Assembly (NCBI GenBank): GCA_035945115.1
Contig: DASZAN010000039.1
Coordinates: forward strand, 9,114-73,113
Source: DAHUYF01 sp035945115
Lineage (GTDB): Bacteria; Pseudomonadota; Alphaproteobacteria; ATCC43930; CGMCC-115725
DNA: 64,000 nt
Direction of reading: 5' to 3'
This document shows, one piece after another, positions 8,362 to 16,408 of the stretch. The stretch's first letter is position 1. The number at the start of each line of letters is the position of its first letter. Position numbers and translations under genes: made by a program. The notes beneath the pieces were generated by a model. That model saw only the letters and a list, made by a program, of their open reading frames with translations, searched no databases and had not been told where the DNA came from.

Positions 8362-8684
8362 TCGACGCGCTCGACGAAGACACGGATCTTGCCGCCGCAA
8401 GCGAGCCCGACCTCCCAGGCGCGCTCGTTGCTGACGCCGAAGCTCAAAACGCGCGGCTGGCCATCGGCGATCGCCTTCAGCCCTTCCTCGATCACGGCAC
8501 CCTCGACGCAACCGCCCGACACCGACCCGATGAAGCCGCCGCCTTCCTCGAGCGCGAGTTTGGCGCCGACGGGCCGAGGCGACGAACCCCAGGTGCTCAC
8601 CACCGTGGCAAGCGCCACGCCTTTGCCGGCCGCACGCCAATCTGCCGCTTGCTGCAAGATTTCTTCGTTGTCGCCCATGCTCAC
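8358..8684 (-). CDS. XdhC_CoxI-domain protein (short N-terminal type)
   Basis: A 108-aa single-domain protein with WGSSPRPVGAKLAL and GSVSGGCVEGAVIEE, the conserved core of the XdhC_CoxI domain. It ends where the domain normally continues into a linker, so here the N-terminal unit exists as a separate gene in front of a longer XdhC protein. The Cys in SGGCVEG is the conserved residue implicated in handling sulfurated cofactor. ATGA overlaps on both sides tie it to coxE upstream and the longer XdhC gene downstream. Confidence 0.88.
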   Translation of the reverse strand: MSMGDNEEILQQAADWRAAGKGVALATVVSTWGSSPRPVGAKLALEEGGGFIGSVSGGCVEGAVIEEGLKAIADGQPRVLSFGVSNERAWEVGLACGGKIRVFVERVE

Positions 8685-9871
8685 CCCGCTTCCCGCCAGG
8701 CCGCCGCCGCTTCCAAGCGGCGCGGCCCCGGCCGGCTCAAGACTGTCACGAGTTCCTCCAGGCTTTCGAGATTGTGCACCGGACGGAACTCATCCACATG
8801 CGGCAGTATCGCCCGCATGCCCAATGATTTTGGCGCGAAACCTTCATAGCGCAACAGGGGGTTCAGCCAGATCAGCCGCCGGCAGGATTTGTGAAGCCGA
8901 TCCATCTCGCGCCCGATGCCGGCCCCGCCCTCCCGGTCGAGCCCATCGGTGATGAGGAGCGCGACCGCGCCCTGGCCCAGCACCCGGCGCGACCAGTTGC
9001 GGTTGAAATCGGCAAGACATTGGCCGATGCGCGTTCCACCCGACCAATCCTCGACCGCGCCCGCCACGCGATCGAGTGCGATATCGACGTCCTTCTGGCG
9101 CAAGAAGCGCGTGATATTGGTGAGCCGCGTGCCGAAGAGAAAAGTGTAGACGCGGTCGCGGTCGTTGGTGACGGCATGCATGAAATGGAGAAAGAGCCGG
9201 CTATAGCGGCTCATCGAACCGGAGATGTCGCAGAGCACAACGAGCGGCGGCGGGCGGCGGCGGCGCCGCTTGCGCTTCAAGGCGAGGAGACCGCCGGAGC
9301 GGAGTTGTGCCCGCATGGTGGCGCGCATGTCGCTGCGGTCGCCCCGCAGATCCGGTGCGAAACGCCGGGTCGCCACGTCGGCGAGCGGCAGGGTCATGCG
9401 GCGGATGGCGGCGCGCGCCGCGGCCATCTCCTTGGCCGACATCTTCTCGAAATCTTGCTTGCGGAGAAGCTCGCGGTCGGAAAAGGTCATCACCGCATCG
9501 ACTTCGATCTCATTCTCGCGTGGCCGCTCCTGGCCGCGCCCTTCGCCGGGATGGAGCGCCTCGGCAAGCCGACGGCTCATCTCTTCGCCCGGCTGTTCGG
9601 CGCGGATCGCCGGCAGCATCAGCCCCATCATCTTTTCCAGAAGCTCGGGATTGCGCCAGAAGATATGGAACGCCTGATCGAAGAGCTCGCGCTGATCACG
9701 GCGATTGACGAAGACGGCGTGGAGCGCCCAATAGAAATCCTGGCGATTTTCGATGCCGACGGCGCGTACGGCCTCCACAGCCGCGAGCACCTTGCCGGGT
9801 CCAATGGGCAAGCCCGCGGCGCGCAAGGTGCGCGCGAAGTACATGATATTGGCGACGAAGCGCCCGCTCAC
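8681..9871 (-). CDS. coxE: VWA-domain protein CoxE
   Basis: A 396-aa CoxE-family protein. The C-terminal half is a von Willebrand A domain with the MIDAS motif VLCDISGSMSRYSRL (DxSxS) near residue 215 and LLITDGLDREGG further on. The preceding basic stretch LKRKRRRRRPPP is typical of the family. With the MoxR-type ATPase CoxD it forms a chaperone-like pair that matures the Mo enzyme active site. Its start abuts the coxD stop (9871/9872), and it overlaps the XdhC_CoxI gene by 4 bp. Confidence 0.9.
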   Translation of the reverse strand: MSGRFVANIMYFARTLRAAGLPIGPGKVLAAVEAVRAVGIENRQDFYWALHAVFVNRRDQRELFDQAFHIFWRNPELLEKMMGLMLPAIRAEQPGEEMSRRLAEALHPGEGRGQERPRENEIEVDAVMTFSDRELLRKQDFEKMSAKEMAAARAAIRRMTLPLADVATRRFAPDLRGDRSDMRATMRAQLRSGGLLALKRKRRRRRPPPLVVLCDISGSMSRYSRLFLHFMHAVTNDRDRVYTFLFGTRLTNITRFLRQKDVDIALDRVAGAVEDWSGGTRIGQCLADFNRNWSRRVLGQGAVALLITDGLDREGGAGIGREMDRLHKSCRRLIWLNPLLRYEGFAPKSLGMRAILPHVDEFRPVHNLESLEELVTVLSRPGPRRLEAAAAWREAG

Positions 9872-10783
9872 TTAGCCCGCCGTGGCGAGTTCCTGCTTCA
9901 CTTGGGTGAGCAGGCGCTGCGCCTCCGAGCCTTGAATCTTGGCGATGTCGTCCTGGTATTTGAGAAGGACGCCCAGCGTATCGTTGATCGCCTCGGGCGT
10001 GAGCGCGAGCACGTCGAGCTGTGTCAGCGCATGCGCCCAATCGATGGTCTCGGCCACGCCGGGCAGCTTGAAGAGATCGTTGGTGGCGCGCAGCTTCTGC
10101 ACGAAGGCGACGATCTCGCGCGACAGTGCTTCGGCCGCCCCCGGCGCCTTCACGCGCAAGATTTCGAGCTCGCGCTCGGCCTTGGGATAATCGACCCAGA
10201 AGTAGAAACAGCGGCGCTTCAGCGCGTCGTGGATCTCGCGTGTGCGGTTCGAGGTGATGACGACGATCGGCGGATGCTCGGCCTTCACCGTGCCGATCTC
10301 GGGAATGGTGATCTGGAAGTCCGAGAGCACCTCGAGCAGATAGGCCTCGAAGGGCTCGTCGGTGCGATCGAGTTCGTCGATGAGCAGCACCGGCGGTCCC
10401 GCGAGATCGGGTTCGAGCGACTGCAGCAACGGCCGCTTGATGAGGAAGCGCTCGGTGAAAATCTCTTCCTCGAGCGTGTCGCGGCTTTCGCTGCCGGCCT
10501 CGGCGAGCCGGATCTCGATCATCTGCCGCTGATAGTTCCACTCATAGACGGCGGAAGCGACGTCCAACCCTTCATAGCATTGGAGGCGAATGAGCCGGCG
10601 GCCGAGCGTCTCGGCGAGGACCTTCGCGATCTCTGTCTTGCCGACGCCTGCCTCGCCTTCGAGGAAGAGCGGGCGGTTGAGCGAGAGCGAAAGGTAGACT
10701 GCCGTCGCCAAGCTGCGATCGGCGATGTACCTGCCGCGCCCGAGTAGGGCATGCGTCTCGCTGACGGAAGCGGGAAGGGGCAT
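9872..10783 (-). CDS. coxD: MoxR-type AAA+ ATPase CoxD
   Basis: A 303-aa AAA+ protein: Walker A GEAGVGKTEIAK near residues 41-52, Walker B VLLIDELDRTDEPF, sensor 1 VVITSNRTREIHDALKRRC, and the LAEALSREI-type lid helices. The CoxD group acts with CoxE to build the Mo-containing active site of CO-dehydrogenase-like enzymes in the cytoplasm. It is the first gene of the tightly coupled coxD-coxE-xdhC-xdhC-mocA block; a 78-bp gap separates it from azlD upstream. Confidence 0.92.
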   Translation of the reverse strand: MPLPASVSETHALLGRGRYIADRSLATAVYLSLSLNRPLFLEGEAGVGKTEIAKVLAETLGRRLIRLQCYEGLDVASAVYEWNYQRQMIEIRLAEAGSESRDTLEEEIFTERFLIKRPLLQSLEPDLAGPPVLLIDELDRTDEPFEAYLLEVLSDFQITIPEIGTVKAEHPPIVVITSNRTREIHDALKRRCFYFWVDYPKAERELEILRVKAPGAAEALSREIVAFVQKLRATNDLFKLPGVAETIDWAHALTQLDVLALTPEAINDTLGVLLKYQDDIAKIQGSEAQRLLTQVKQELATAG

Positions 10784-10861
10784 GACGCTTTCTAGAAAAA
10801 CGCCGGCGATGACGCAAATTGTCCCACTCGCGGACCCGAGCGGAAGCTGCGGCGCGTTCCT

Positions 10862-11167
10862 TCAGAAGCCCGCCATCAGATGGCGCGCACCCAAGACCGA
10901 GAGCACGCCCGCGCCGATGGCAAGGAAGAGATTGCGGCTCATCCACATGACAAGCGTGGTGACGGCGGCCCCGAGTACGGCGGCGGGTCCGCCGCGAAAA
11001 ATCTCCGGCGCGACGACGGCAACGAGGATGGCGGCGGGCACCTCGCGCAGCCACTCCGCGACGGGACCACTCTGCGGCAGGCGCCGACCGATGACCAAGC
11101 CGCTGGCGCGCACGGCATAGGCGGCAAACGCCATGGCGAGTATCGCCGTCAACGACTCAAACGTCAC
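10862..11167 (-). CDS. azlD: AzlD-family branched-chain amino-acid exporter subunit
   Basis: A 101-aa protein with three to four membrane helices, including TYAVRASGLVIGRRLP and the PAAILVAVVAPEIFRGG signature of AzlD. It overlaps azlC by 11 bp. AzlC and AzlD together form a two-component exporter for branched-chain amino acids in the inner membrane. Its location between coxM and coxD is unusual, as nothing links amino-acid export to the Mo enzyme. Confidence 0.88.
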   Translation of the reverse strand: MTFESLTAILAMAFAAYAVRASGLVIGRRLPQSGPVAEWLREVPAAILVAVVAPEIFRGGPAAVLGAAVTTLVMWMSRNLFLAIGAGVLSVLGARHLMAGF

Positions 11168-11900
11168 GGCGCAGCGCTCCCGCGGTAGCGCCGGCGATGC
11201 CGCCGATGAGGATGTACCATTTGCCGGGAAGATACAGTGAGGTGGCGATTGCCGCGGCCGCCGAGACGGCCCACGGCAAGATATCGCGCTTGCCGCTCAC
11301 CATGCCCACGAGCAAGGCGAGAAAGGTCGCGGTGAAAGCGAAGTCGATGCCCCACCGCGCCGGGTCGCCGATGGCGGTGCCGATCACGCGGCCGACAACC
11401 GTTGCGCCGAGCCACGCGACATAGAGGGCGAGCGAGCTTCCTACCATGAAGCCGACGCTCGCGTCGCCGCGTGCTACCTCCCCCATGGTGAGCGCCCAGC
11501 TTTCGTCGTTGACGAGAAAGGCTGCGGCAAGCGCCTTCACGCGTGGCGTCTGGTGGAAGAGGTCGCGAAGCGCAGCTGCCATGAGCACATAGCGAAGATT
11601 GACGGCGAGCGTGGTAACAGCGAGGGCGAGGACGGGTGGGGTCACCGCCCAGAGCGTCAGCGCCACGAACTGCGCCGAGCCGGTGAAGACGATGCCGCTC
11701 ATCAGCGCGACATCGGCGATACTCAACCCCGCTTCGCGGGCAAGCACGCCAAAGACCAGGCCATAGGCGGCGACCCCGGCGGCAAGCGGCAGACTGACGC
11801 GGAGACCGCGCAGGAATTCGGCGCGTCGATCGATCGCGTTCTCGGATATGCCCGCGCCCCCGCCGACGGATCGGCGAGGGCGCGGGCGCAGATCGCTCAA
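11157..11900 (-). CDS. azlC: AzlC-family branched-chain amino-acid exporter permease
   Basis: A 247-aa permease with about seven helices. LRGLRVSLPLAAGVAAYGLVFGVLAREAGLS and FTGSAQFVALTLWA are the AzlC family landmarks, followed by NLRYVLMAAALR. The best in-frame start is TTG 11900, which overlaps the coxM stop (TTGA); no ATG or GTG precedes the conserved FLRGLR region, so the first 25 or so residues are uncertain. The overlap means azlCD is translationally coupled to coxM, i.e. inserted into the cox operon rather than next to it. Confidence 0.88.
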   Translation of the reverse strand: MSDLRPRPRRSVGGGAGISENAIDRRAEFLRGLRVSLPLAAGVAAYGLVFGVLAREAGLSIADVALMSGIVFTGSAQFVALTLWAVTPPVLALAVTTLAVNLRYVLMAAALRDLFHQTPRVKALAAAFLVNDESWALTMGEVARGDASVGFMVGSSLALYVAWLGATVVGRVIGTAIGDPARWGIDFAFTATFLALLVGMVSGKRDILPWAVSAAAAIATSLYLPGKWYILIGGIAGATAGALRRDV

Positions 11901-12691
11901 CCGGCCGCGGCGACGGCGCGCTTTGCCATCACCGTGACGAGATGGGCGCGGTATTCGGCGCTGGCGTGAATGTCGGAGTTCAAGCCGCTGGCGCTCTGCT
12001 TCACATTGGCAACGGCATCGGGCGTGAAGCTGCGCGTCAACGCCGCTTCCATCTCCTTCTGGTGGAAGACGGCAGGGCCGGCGCCGGTCACGGCAACCCG
12101 CACGTGGCCGCCGCTGCGCGCGACGAACACGCCGACGATGGCGTAGCGCGACGCCGGGTTGGGGAATTTCGAATACCCCGCCTTCTCCGCCACCGGGAAG
12201 CTCACAGCGGTGATGATTTCGTCCTGGCCGAGCGCCGTCTCGAACATCCCCTTGAAGAAATCATCAGCGGCAATGCGGCGCTTGTTGGTGATGACCGTTG
12301 CATTCAATCCCAAGACCGCGGCGGGATAGTCGGCGGCCGGATCATTGTTGGCGAGCGAGCCGCCGATCGTGCCGCGGTTGCGCACTTGCGGATCGCCGAT
12401 GCCGCCGGCGAGCTGCGCCAGCGCGGGAATGGCGCTCTTCACCACGTCGGATGATGCCACATCGGCATGCCGCGTCATGGCGCCGATGACGATCGCGCTG
12501 CCATCGCGCTTGATGCCTTTGAGCTCGGCGATGCGGCCGAGATCGACCAAGTCCGACGGCTTGGCCAGGCGCTGCTTCAAGGTCGGAATGAGCGTCATGC
12601 CGCCGGCGAGAAGCTTCGCCTCGTCCTTGCCGGCGATGGCCTTTGAAGCGTCGGCCACGCTTTGCGGCCGCTGGTAATCGAAGTTATACAT
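11897..12691 (-). CDS. coxM: FAD-binding medium subunit of CO-dehydrogenase-like Mo hydroxylase
   Basis: A 264-aa CoxM-type subunit. FAD contacts are in KLLAGGMTLIPTLKQR (residues 27-42) and TIGGSLANNDPAADYPA (about 109-125); the C-terminal CO_deh_flav_C region follows. In the heterohexamer it passes electrons from the CoxS iron-sulfur centres to FAD and then to an acceptor. A GGGAG ribosome-binding site precedes ATG 12691. It lies 27 bp after coxL and overlaps azlC by 4 bp. Confidence 0.92.
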   Translation of the reverse strand: MYNFDYQRPQSVADASKAIAGKDEAKLLAGGMTLIPTLKQRLAKPSDLVDLGRIAELKGIKRDGSAIVIGAMTRHADVASSDVVKSAIPALAQLAGGIGDPQVRNRGTIGGSLANNDPAADYPAAVLGLNATVITNKRRIAADDFFKGMFETALGQDEIITAVSFPVAEKAGYSKFPNPASRYAIVGVFVARSGGHVRVAVTGAGPAVFHQKEMEAALTRSFTPDAVANVKQSASGLNSDIHASAEYRAHLVTVMAKRAVAAAG

Positions 12692-12718
12692 GGTCTTCGC
12701 TCCCTATCTCGTGTGCGG

Positions 12719-15091
12719 CTATTCAGCCGCTTTCGGCATGTTCGGGTCGTGGATTGCACGCCACACCTTCTCGGCCGTGGCGGGCATGGTGAGATCGGTA
12801 ACCCCGAGCGGCCCCAGCGCATCGACGACAGCGTTGATCACCGCCACCGGCGCGCCGATGGCACCGGCCTCGCCGCAGCCTTTGACGCCGAGCGGGTTGT
12901 GCGCGCACAGCGTAACGTGGGTGTCGACGGTGAAGGATGGCAAATTGTCGGCGCGTGGCATGCAGTAGTCCATGAACGAGCCGGTGACGAGCTGCGCGTC
13001 CTTGTCGTAGATGGTGTTTTCGTAGAGCGCTTGGCCAATACCCTGGGCGAGGCCGCCATGAACCTGTCCCGCAACGATCATCGGATTGATGATGCGGCCG
13101 AAATCGTCGGCACAGGTGAAGTTCACCAATTGCACCGCACCGGTGTCGCGATCGACTTCCACTTCCGCGACATAGGCGCCTGAGGGATAGGTGAAGTTCG
13201 CGGGATCATAGAACGCGGTCTCATCGAGACCGGGTTCTAGTTCCTGCGACGGATAGTTGTGCGGCACATAGGCGGTGAAAGCCACCTGCCCGAAAGGTAC
13301 GTTCTTGTCCGTGCCGGCGATCGAAAACTTGCCATCCTTGAACTCGATATCCGTCTCCGACGCTTCGAGAAGATGGGCGGCGATCTTCTTGCCCTTGTTG
13401 ACGATCTTGTCGAGCGCCTTGACGAGCGCCGAGCCGCCGACCGGAAGCGAACGGGAACCATAGGTCCCCATTCCGAACTGGATCTTGTTGGTGTCGCCGT
13501 GAATGATATCGATGCTCTCGAGCGGGATGCCAAGACGTTCCGAAACGAGCTGAGCGAAGGTGGTTTCGTGGCCTTGGCCGTGACTGTGCGATCCGGTGAA
13601 GACGCTGATCGAGCCCGTCGGATGGACGCGCACTTCGGCCGACTCATAGAGCCCGGCGCGCGCACCGAGCTGCCCCACCAATTGCGAAGGAGCGACGCCG
13701 CAGGCTTCGATGTAGGTGGCAAGACCAAGGCCGCGCAGCTTGCCGCGCTTGGCTGATTCCTCGCGACGTTTGGCGAAGCCGTCGTAGTCTGCCGCCTTGA
13801 GCGCCATTTCGAGCGTCGAGAAGTAGTCGCCGCTGTCATAAACGACGGCGACCGGCGTCTGGTAGGGATAGGCGTTCTTGGGAATGAAGTTGCGCCGACG
13901 CAATTCCGCCGGATCCACCTTCATCTCACGCGCCGCCTTGTCGACGATGCGCTCGACGACGAAGCACGCCTCCGGCCGTCCGGCGCCGCGGTAGGCGTCA
14001 ACCGGCACTGTGTTGGTGAAGACGCCTTTTACTTCGGCATAGATGGCGGGCGTCGTATAGGTGCCCGCGAGGAGCGTCGCATAGAGATAAGTTGGCACCG
14101 CGGGTCCGAAGGTCGAGAGATAAGCGCCCAAATTCGCAACTGTCGAAACCCGCAATCCGAGGAACTTGCCGTCCTTGTCGAGCGCGAGCTCGGCATGGGT
14201 GACATGGTCGCGACCTTGCGCGTCGGAAAGGAAACTTTCCGAGCGATCGGCCGTCCATTTCACGGCCTTCGCTAGCTTGCCGGCCGCCCAGGTGACGATC
14301 GCTTCCTCGGCGTAGTGGAAGATCTTCGTGCCGAAGCCGCCGCCGACATCGGGTGCGACCACGCGCACCTTATGCTCGGGTAGCTGCAGAACGAAGGCGC
14401 ACATCAAGAGCCGGATGACATGCGGATTCTGGGTCGTGGTGTAGAGCGTGTATTCGCCGGTCCCGCGATCGAAGTCGCCGATCGCCGCACGCGGCTCCAT
14501 CGGGTTGGCGACGAGCCGGTTGTTGACGACGTCGAGGCGCGTGATGTGCGCCGCTTTGGCGAAGGCAGCTTTGGTCGCCGCTTCGTCACCGATGTGCCAG
14601 TCGTAGCAGAGATTGTTGGCGGCAGCCTCGTGTACCCGCGGCGCGCCCGGCTTTAGCGCGGCCTCGGCAGAAGCAACGGCAGGCAATGTCTTGTAATCGA
14701 CCTTGACCAGTTCGGCCGCGTCTTTGGCGCGGTCGCGCGTGTCGGCGATGACGACGGCGACGGGATCGCCGACGTGGCGCACTTTGCCTTGCGCCAGCAC
14801 AGGATGCGGCGGCTCGGCCATGGGTGTGCCGTCCTTCGAGTGGATGAGCCACCCACAGGGGAGTCCACCCACCTGCATATCGGCGCCGGTAAAGACCGCA
14901 GCCACGCCGGGCGCTGCCTTGGCCTGCACCGTGTCGACGCCGCGGATTTCCGCGTGCGCGTGAGGGCTGCGCAGGATGTAGGCATGGAGTTGGCCGGGCC
15001 GGCTAATGTCGTCGACATAGTTGCCCTTGCCCGTGAGGAAGCGGGCATCTTCCTTTCGGCGCACCGAGGCGCCGATGCCGGTGGCGGTCAT
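12719..15091 (-). CDS. coxL: Form II large (molybdopterin) subunit of CO-dehydrogenase-like hydroxylase
   Basis: A 790-aa member of the xanthine-oxidase superfamily. VGGGFGTK around residue 250 and GCGEAGAIGAPVAV near the C-terminus (active-site Glu) mark the Mo-pterin site. The active-site loop at about residue 366 is AYRGAGR, the form II signature; the AYxCSFR loop with the Cu-binding Cys of genuine form I CO dehydrogenase is absent. CO oxidation is therefore not proven; form II enzymes may act on other small carbonyl or heterocyclic compounds. Its start overlaps the coxS stop by 4 bp. Confidence 0.93.
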   Translation of the reverse strand: MTATGIGASVRRKEDARFLTGKGNYVDDISRPGQLHAYILRSPHAHAEIRGVDTVQAKAAPGVAAVFTGADMQVGGLPCGWLIHSKDGTPMAEPPHPVLAQGKVRHVGDPVAVVIADTRDRAKDAAELVKVDYKTLPAVASAEAALKPGAPRVHEAAANNLCYDWHIGDEAATKAAFAKAAHITRLDVVNNRLVANPMEPRAAIGDFDRGTGEYTLYTTTQNPHVIRLLMCAFVLQLPEHKVRVVAPDVGGGFGTKIFHYAEEAIVTWAAGKLAKAVKWTADRSESFLSDAQGRDHVTHAELALDKDGKFLGLRVSTVANLGAYLSTFGPAVPTYLYATLLAGTYTTPAIYAEVKGVFTNTVPVDAYRGAGRPEACFVVERIVDKAAREMKVDPAELRRRNFIPKNAYPYQTPVAVVYDSGDYFSTLEMALKAADYDGFAKRREESAKRGKLRGLGLATYIEACGVAPSQLVGQLGARAGLYESAEVRVHPTGSISVFTGSHSHGQGHETTFAQLVSERLGIPLESIDIIHGDTNKIQFGMGTYGSRSLPVGGSALVKALDKIVNKGKKIAAHLLEASETDIEFKDGKFSIAGTDKNVPFGQVAFTAYVPHNYPSQELEPGLDETAFYDPANFTYPSGAYVAEVEVDRDTGAVQLVNFTCADDFGRIINPMIVAGQVHGGLAQGIGQALYENTIYDKDAQLVTGSFMDYCMPRADNLPSFTVDTHVTLCAHNPLGVKGCGEAGAIGAPVAVINAVVDALGPLGVTDLTMPATAEKVWRAIHDPNMPKAAE

Positions 15092-15564
15092 GACGCACCC
15101 CCTGCCATCGCCTCGGTGCCGGCTTTGATCGCTTTCACGATGTTGTGATAGCCGGTGCAGCGGCAGATATTGCCCTCGAGCCAGTGGCGAATCTGCTGCT
15201 CCGTCGGATGCTTGTGGTGCTTCGCAAAATCAATGGCACTCATTACCATGCCGGGTGTGCAGAAGCCGCATTGCAAGCCATGGTGCTCGCGGAATGCTTC
15301 CTGCATCGGATGCAGCTTGTCGCCGTGGGCGAGGCCTTCGATGGTCGTGACCTGCGCGCCTTCGGCTTGAACCGCAAGCATGGTGCAGCTCTTGACGGAA
15401 ATGCCGTCGACATCGACGACGCAGGCGCCGCACTGACTAGTATCGCAGCCAATATGGGTGCCGGTGAGACCGAGCTGCTCGCGCAAAAGCTGAACAAGCA
15501 ACGTGCGCGGCTCAACAGTGGCGGTGACCGGCTTGCCGTTCACCGTCAGGGTCACGGTGGCCAT
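15088..15564 (-). CDS. coxS: [2Fe-2S] small subunit of CO-dehydrogenase-like hydroxylase
   Basis: A 158-aa ferredoxin-like subunit with two clusters: the plant-type set GCDTSQCGACVV plus a later Cys in the N-terminal domain, and the helical domain with CGFCTPGMVMSA and NICRCTGYHNIV. It shuttles electrons between the Mo site of CoxL and FAD of CoxM. It is the first of the coupled coxS-coxL-coxM genes; order S-L-M is typical of form II clusters. Confidence 0.94.
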   Translation of the reverse strand: MATVTLTVNGKPVTATVEPRTLLVQLLREQLGLTGTHIGCDTSQCGACVVDVDGISVKSCTMLAVQAEGAQVTTIEGLAHGDKLHPMQEAFREHHGLQCGFCTPGMVMSAIDFAKHHKHPTEQQIRHWLEGNICRCTGYHNIVKAIKAGTEAMAGGAS

Positions 15565-15698
15565 GGACTTCTCTCCCTGTGTGTTGTTGTGTCCCTATCA
15601 CCGGCCGTGGCGCGGTCGACGAATCTTGCCGCGATCGGATGACGATGGTCGAGTGTCGTGCGCCGCGAGCGCTCGGTCAAGCCGATCGAATGGCCGCG

Positions 15699-16289
15699 TC
15701 AGTGGCCGCTGCCGCGGGTGAAGAAATAGAGCAGGACCGCGATGAGGATGATCAAGCCGCTCACCCAGACGATGGGCGGAAGCCCTTGCCGTGCCGGTGC
15801 CGGTTCGGGCACCACTTCGGCGGCGGGTGTGGCGGTGGTTGCTGGCGCAGGCGCAGCCACCAGCGTCGAGAAGCGAGTAAAAAAATCCTCCGCCATCTTG
15901 CGTGCCGTCGCATCGATGAGGCGCGAGCCGATCTGCGCCAGCTTGCCGCCGACATGCGCGTCGACCTGATAGGAAAGACGCGTCCCGTTGCCCTCATCGC
16001 TGAGCTGCACCGCCGCGCCGCCTTTGGCAAAACCGGCGGCGCCGCCGCTCCCTTCGCCGGTGATCCTGTACCCTTTGGGGGGATCGAGATCGGAGAGCGT
16101 GACTTTGCCGCCGAAATGGGCGCGCACGGGGCCGACCTTCGCCACGACTTTGGCTTGAAGCTCGGTATCGGAGAGCTTCTCGATACTCTCGCAGCCGGGG
16201 ATGCACTGTTGCAGGATGGCGGGGTCGTTGAGCGCTTCCCAAACCTTCTGGCGCGGCGCGGGAATGATGAATTCCCCGGTCATGTCCAT
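15699..16289 (-). CDS. coxG: CoxG-like SRPBCC protein with C-terminal membrane anchor
   Basis: A 196-aa protein. Residues 1-145 are a START-like CoxG domain (MDMTGEFIIPAPRQKVWEAL, NDPAILQQCIPGCE, VDAHVGGKLAQIGSRLID). A Pro/Ala linker follows, then one transmembrane helix (IVWVSGLIILIAVLLYFF) and a short basic tail. CoxG is thought to help attach CO dehydrogenase to the membrane, and the anchor seen here fits that. ATG 16289 starts the conserved domain directly; longer upstream frames lack family similarity. It lies 134 bp upstream of coxS. Confidence 0.9.
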   Translation of the reverse strand: MDMTGEFIIPAPRQKVWEALNDPAILQQCIPGCESIEKLSDTELQAKVVAKVGPVRAHFGGKVTLSDLDPPKGYRITGEGSGGAAGFAKGGAAVQLSDEGNGTRLSYQVDAHVGGKLAQIGSRLIDATARKMAEDFFTRFSTLVAAPAPATTATPAAEVVPEPAPARQGLPPIVWVSGLIILIAVLLYFFTRGSGH

Positions 16290-16408
16290 GGGCTTGTCCT
16301 TCGCTTTTCTGAGCGCGACGAGCCTATCGCGCGCGTTCCCCAGGGGCAAGACGCAGGCCGCTTCAGGCGAACCTCTGCGGTGCGCGCACCTCGTGCGGTT
16401 GATTTTTT

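Noticed and set aside
8891..10747. 618-codon open frame on the plus strand
   Set aside because: Lies antisense to coxE and coxD, which carry clear MIDAS and Walker motifs; the frame has no family motif and reflects GC-rich codon bias.
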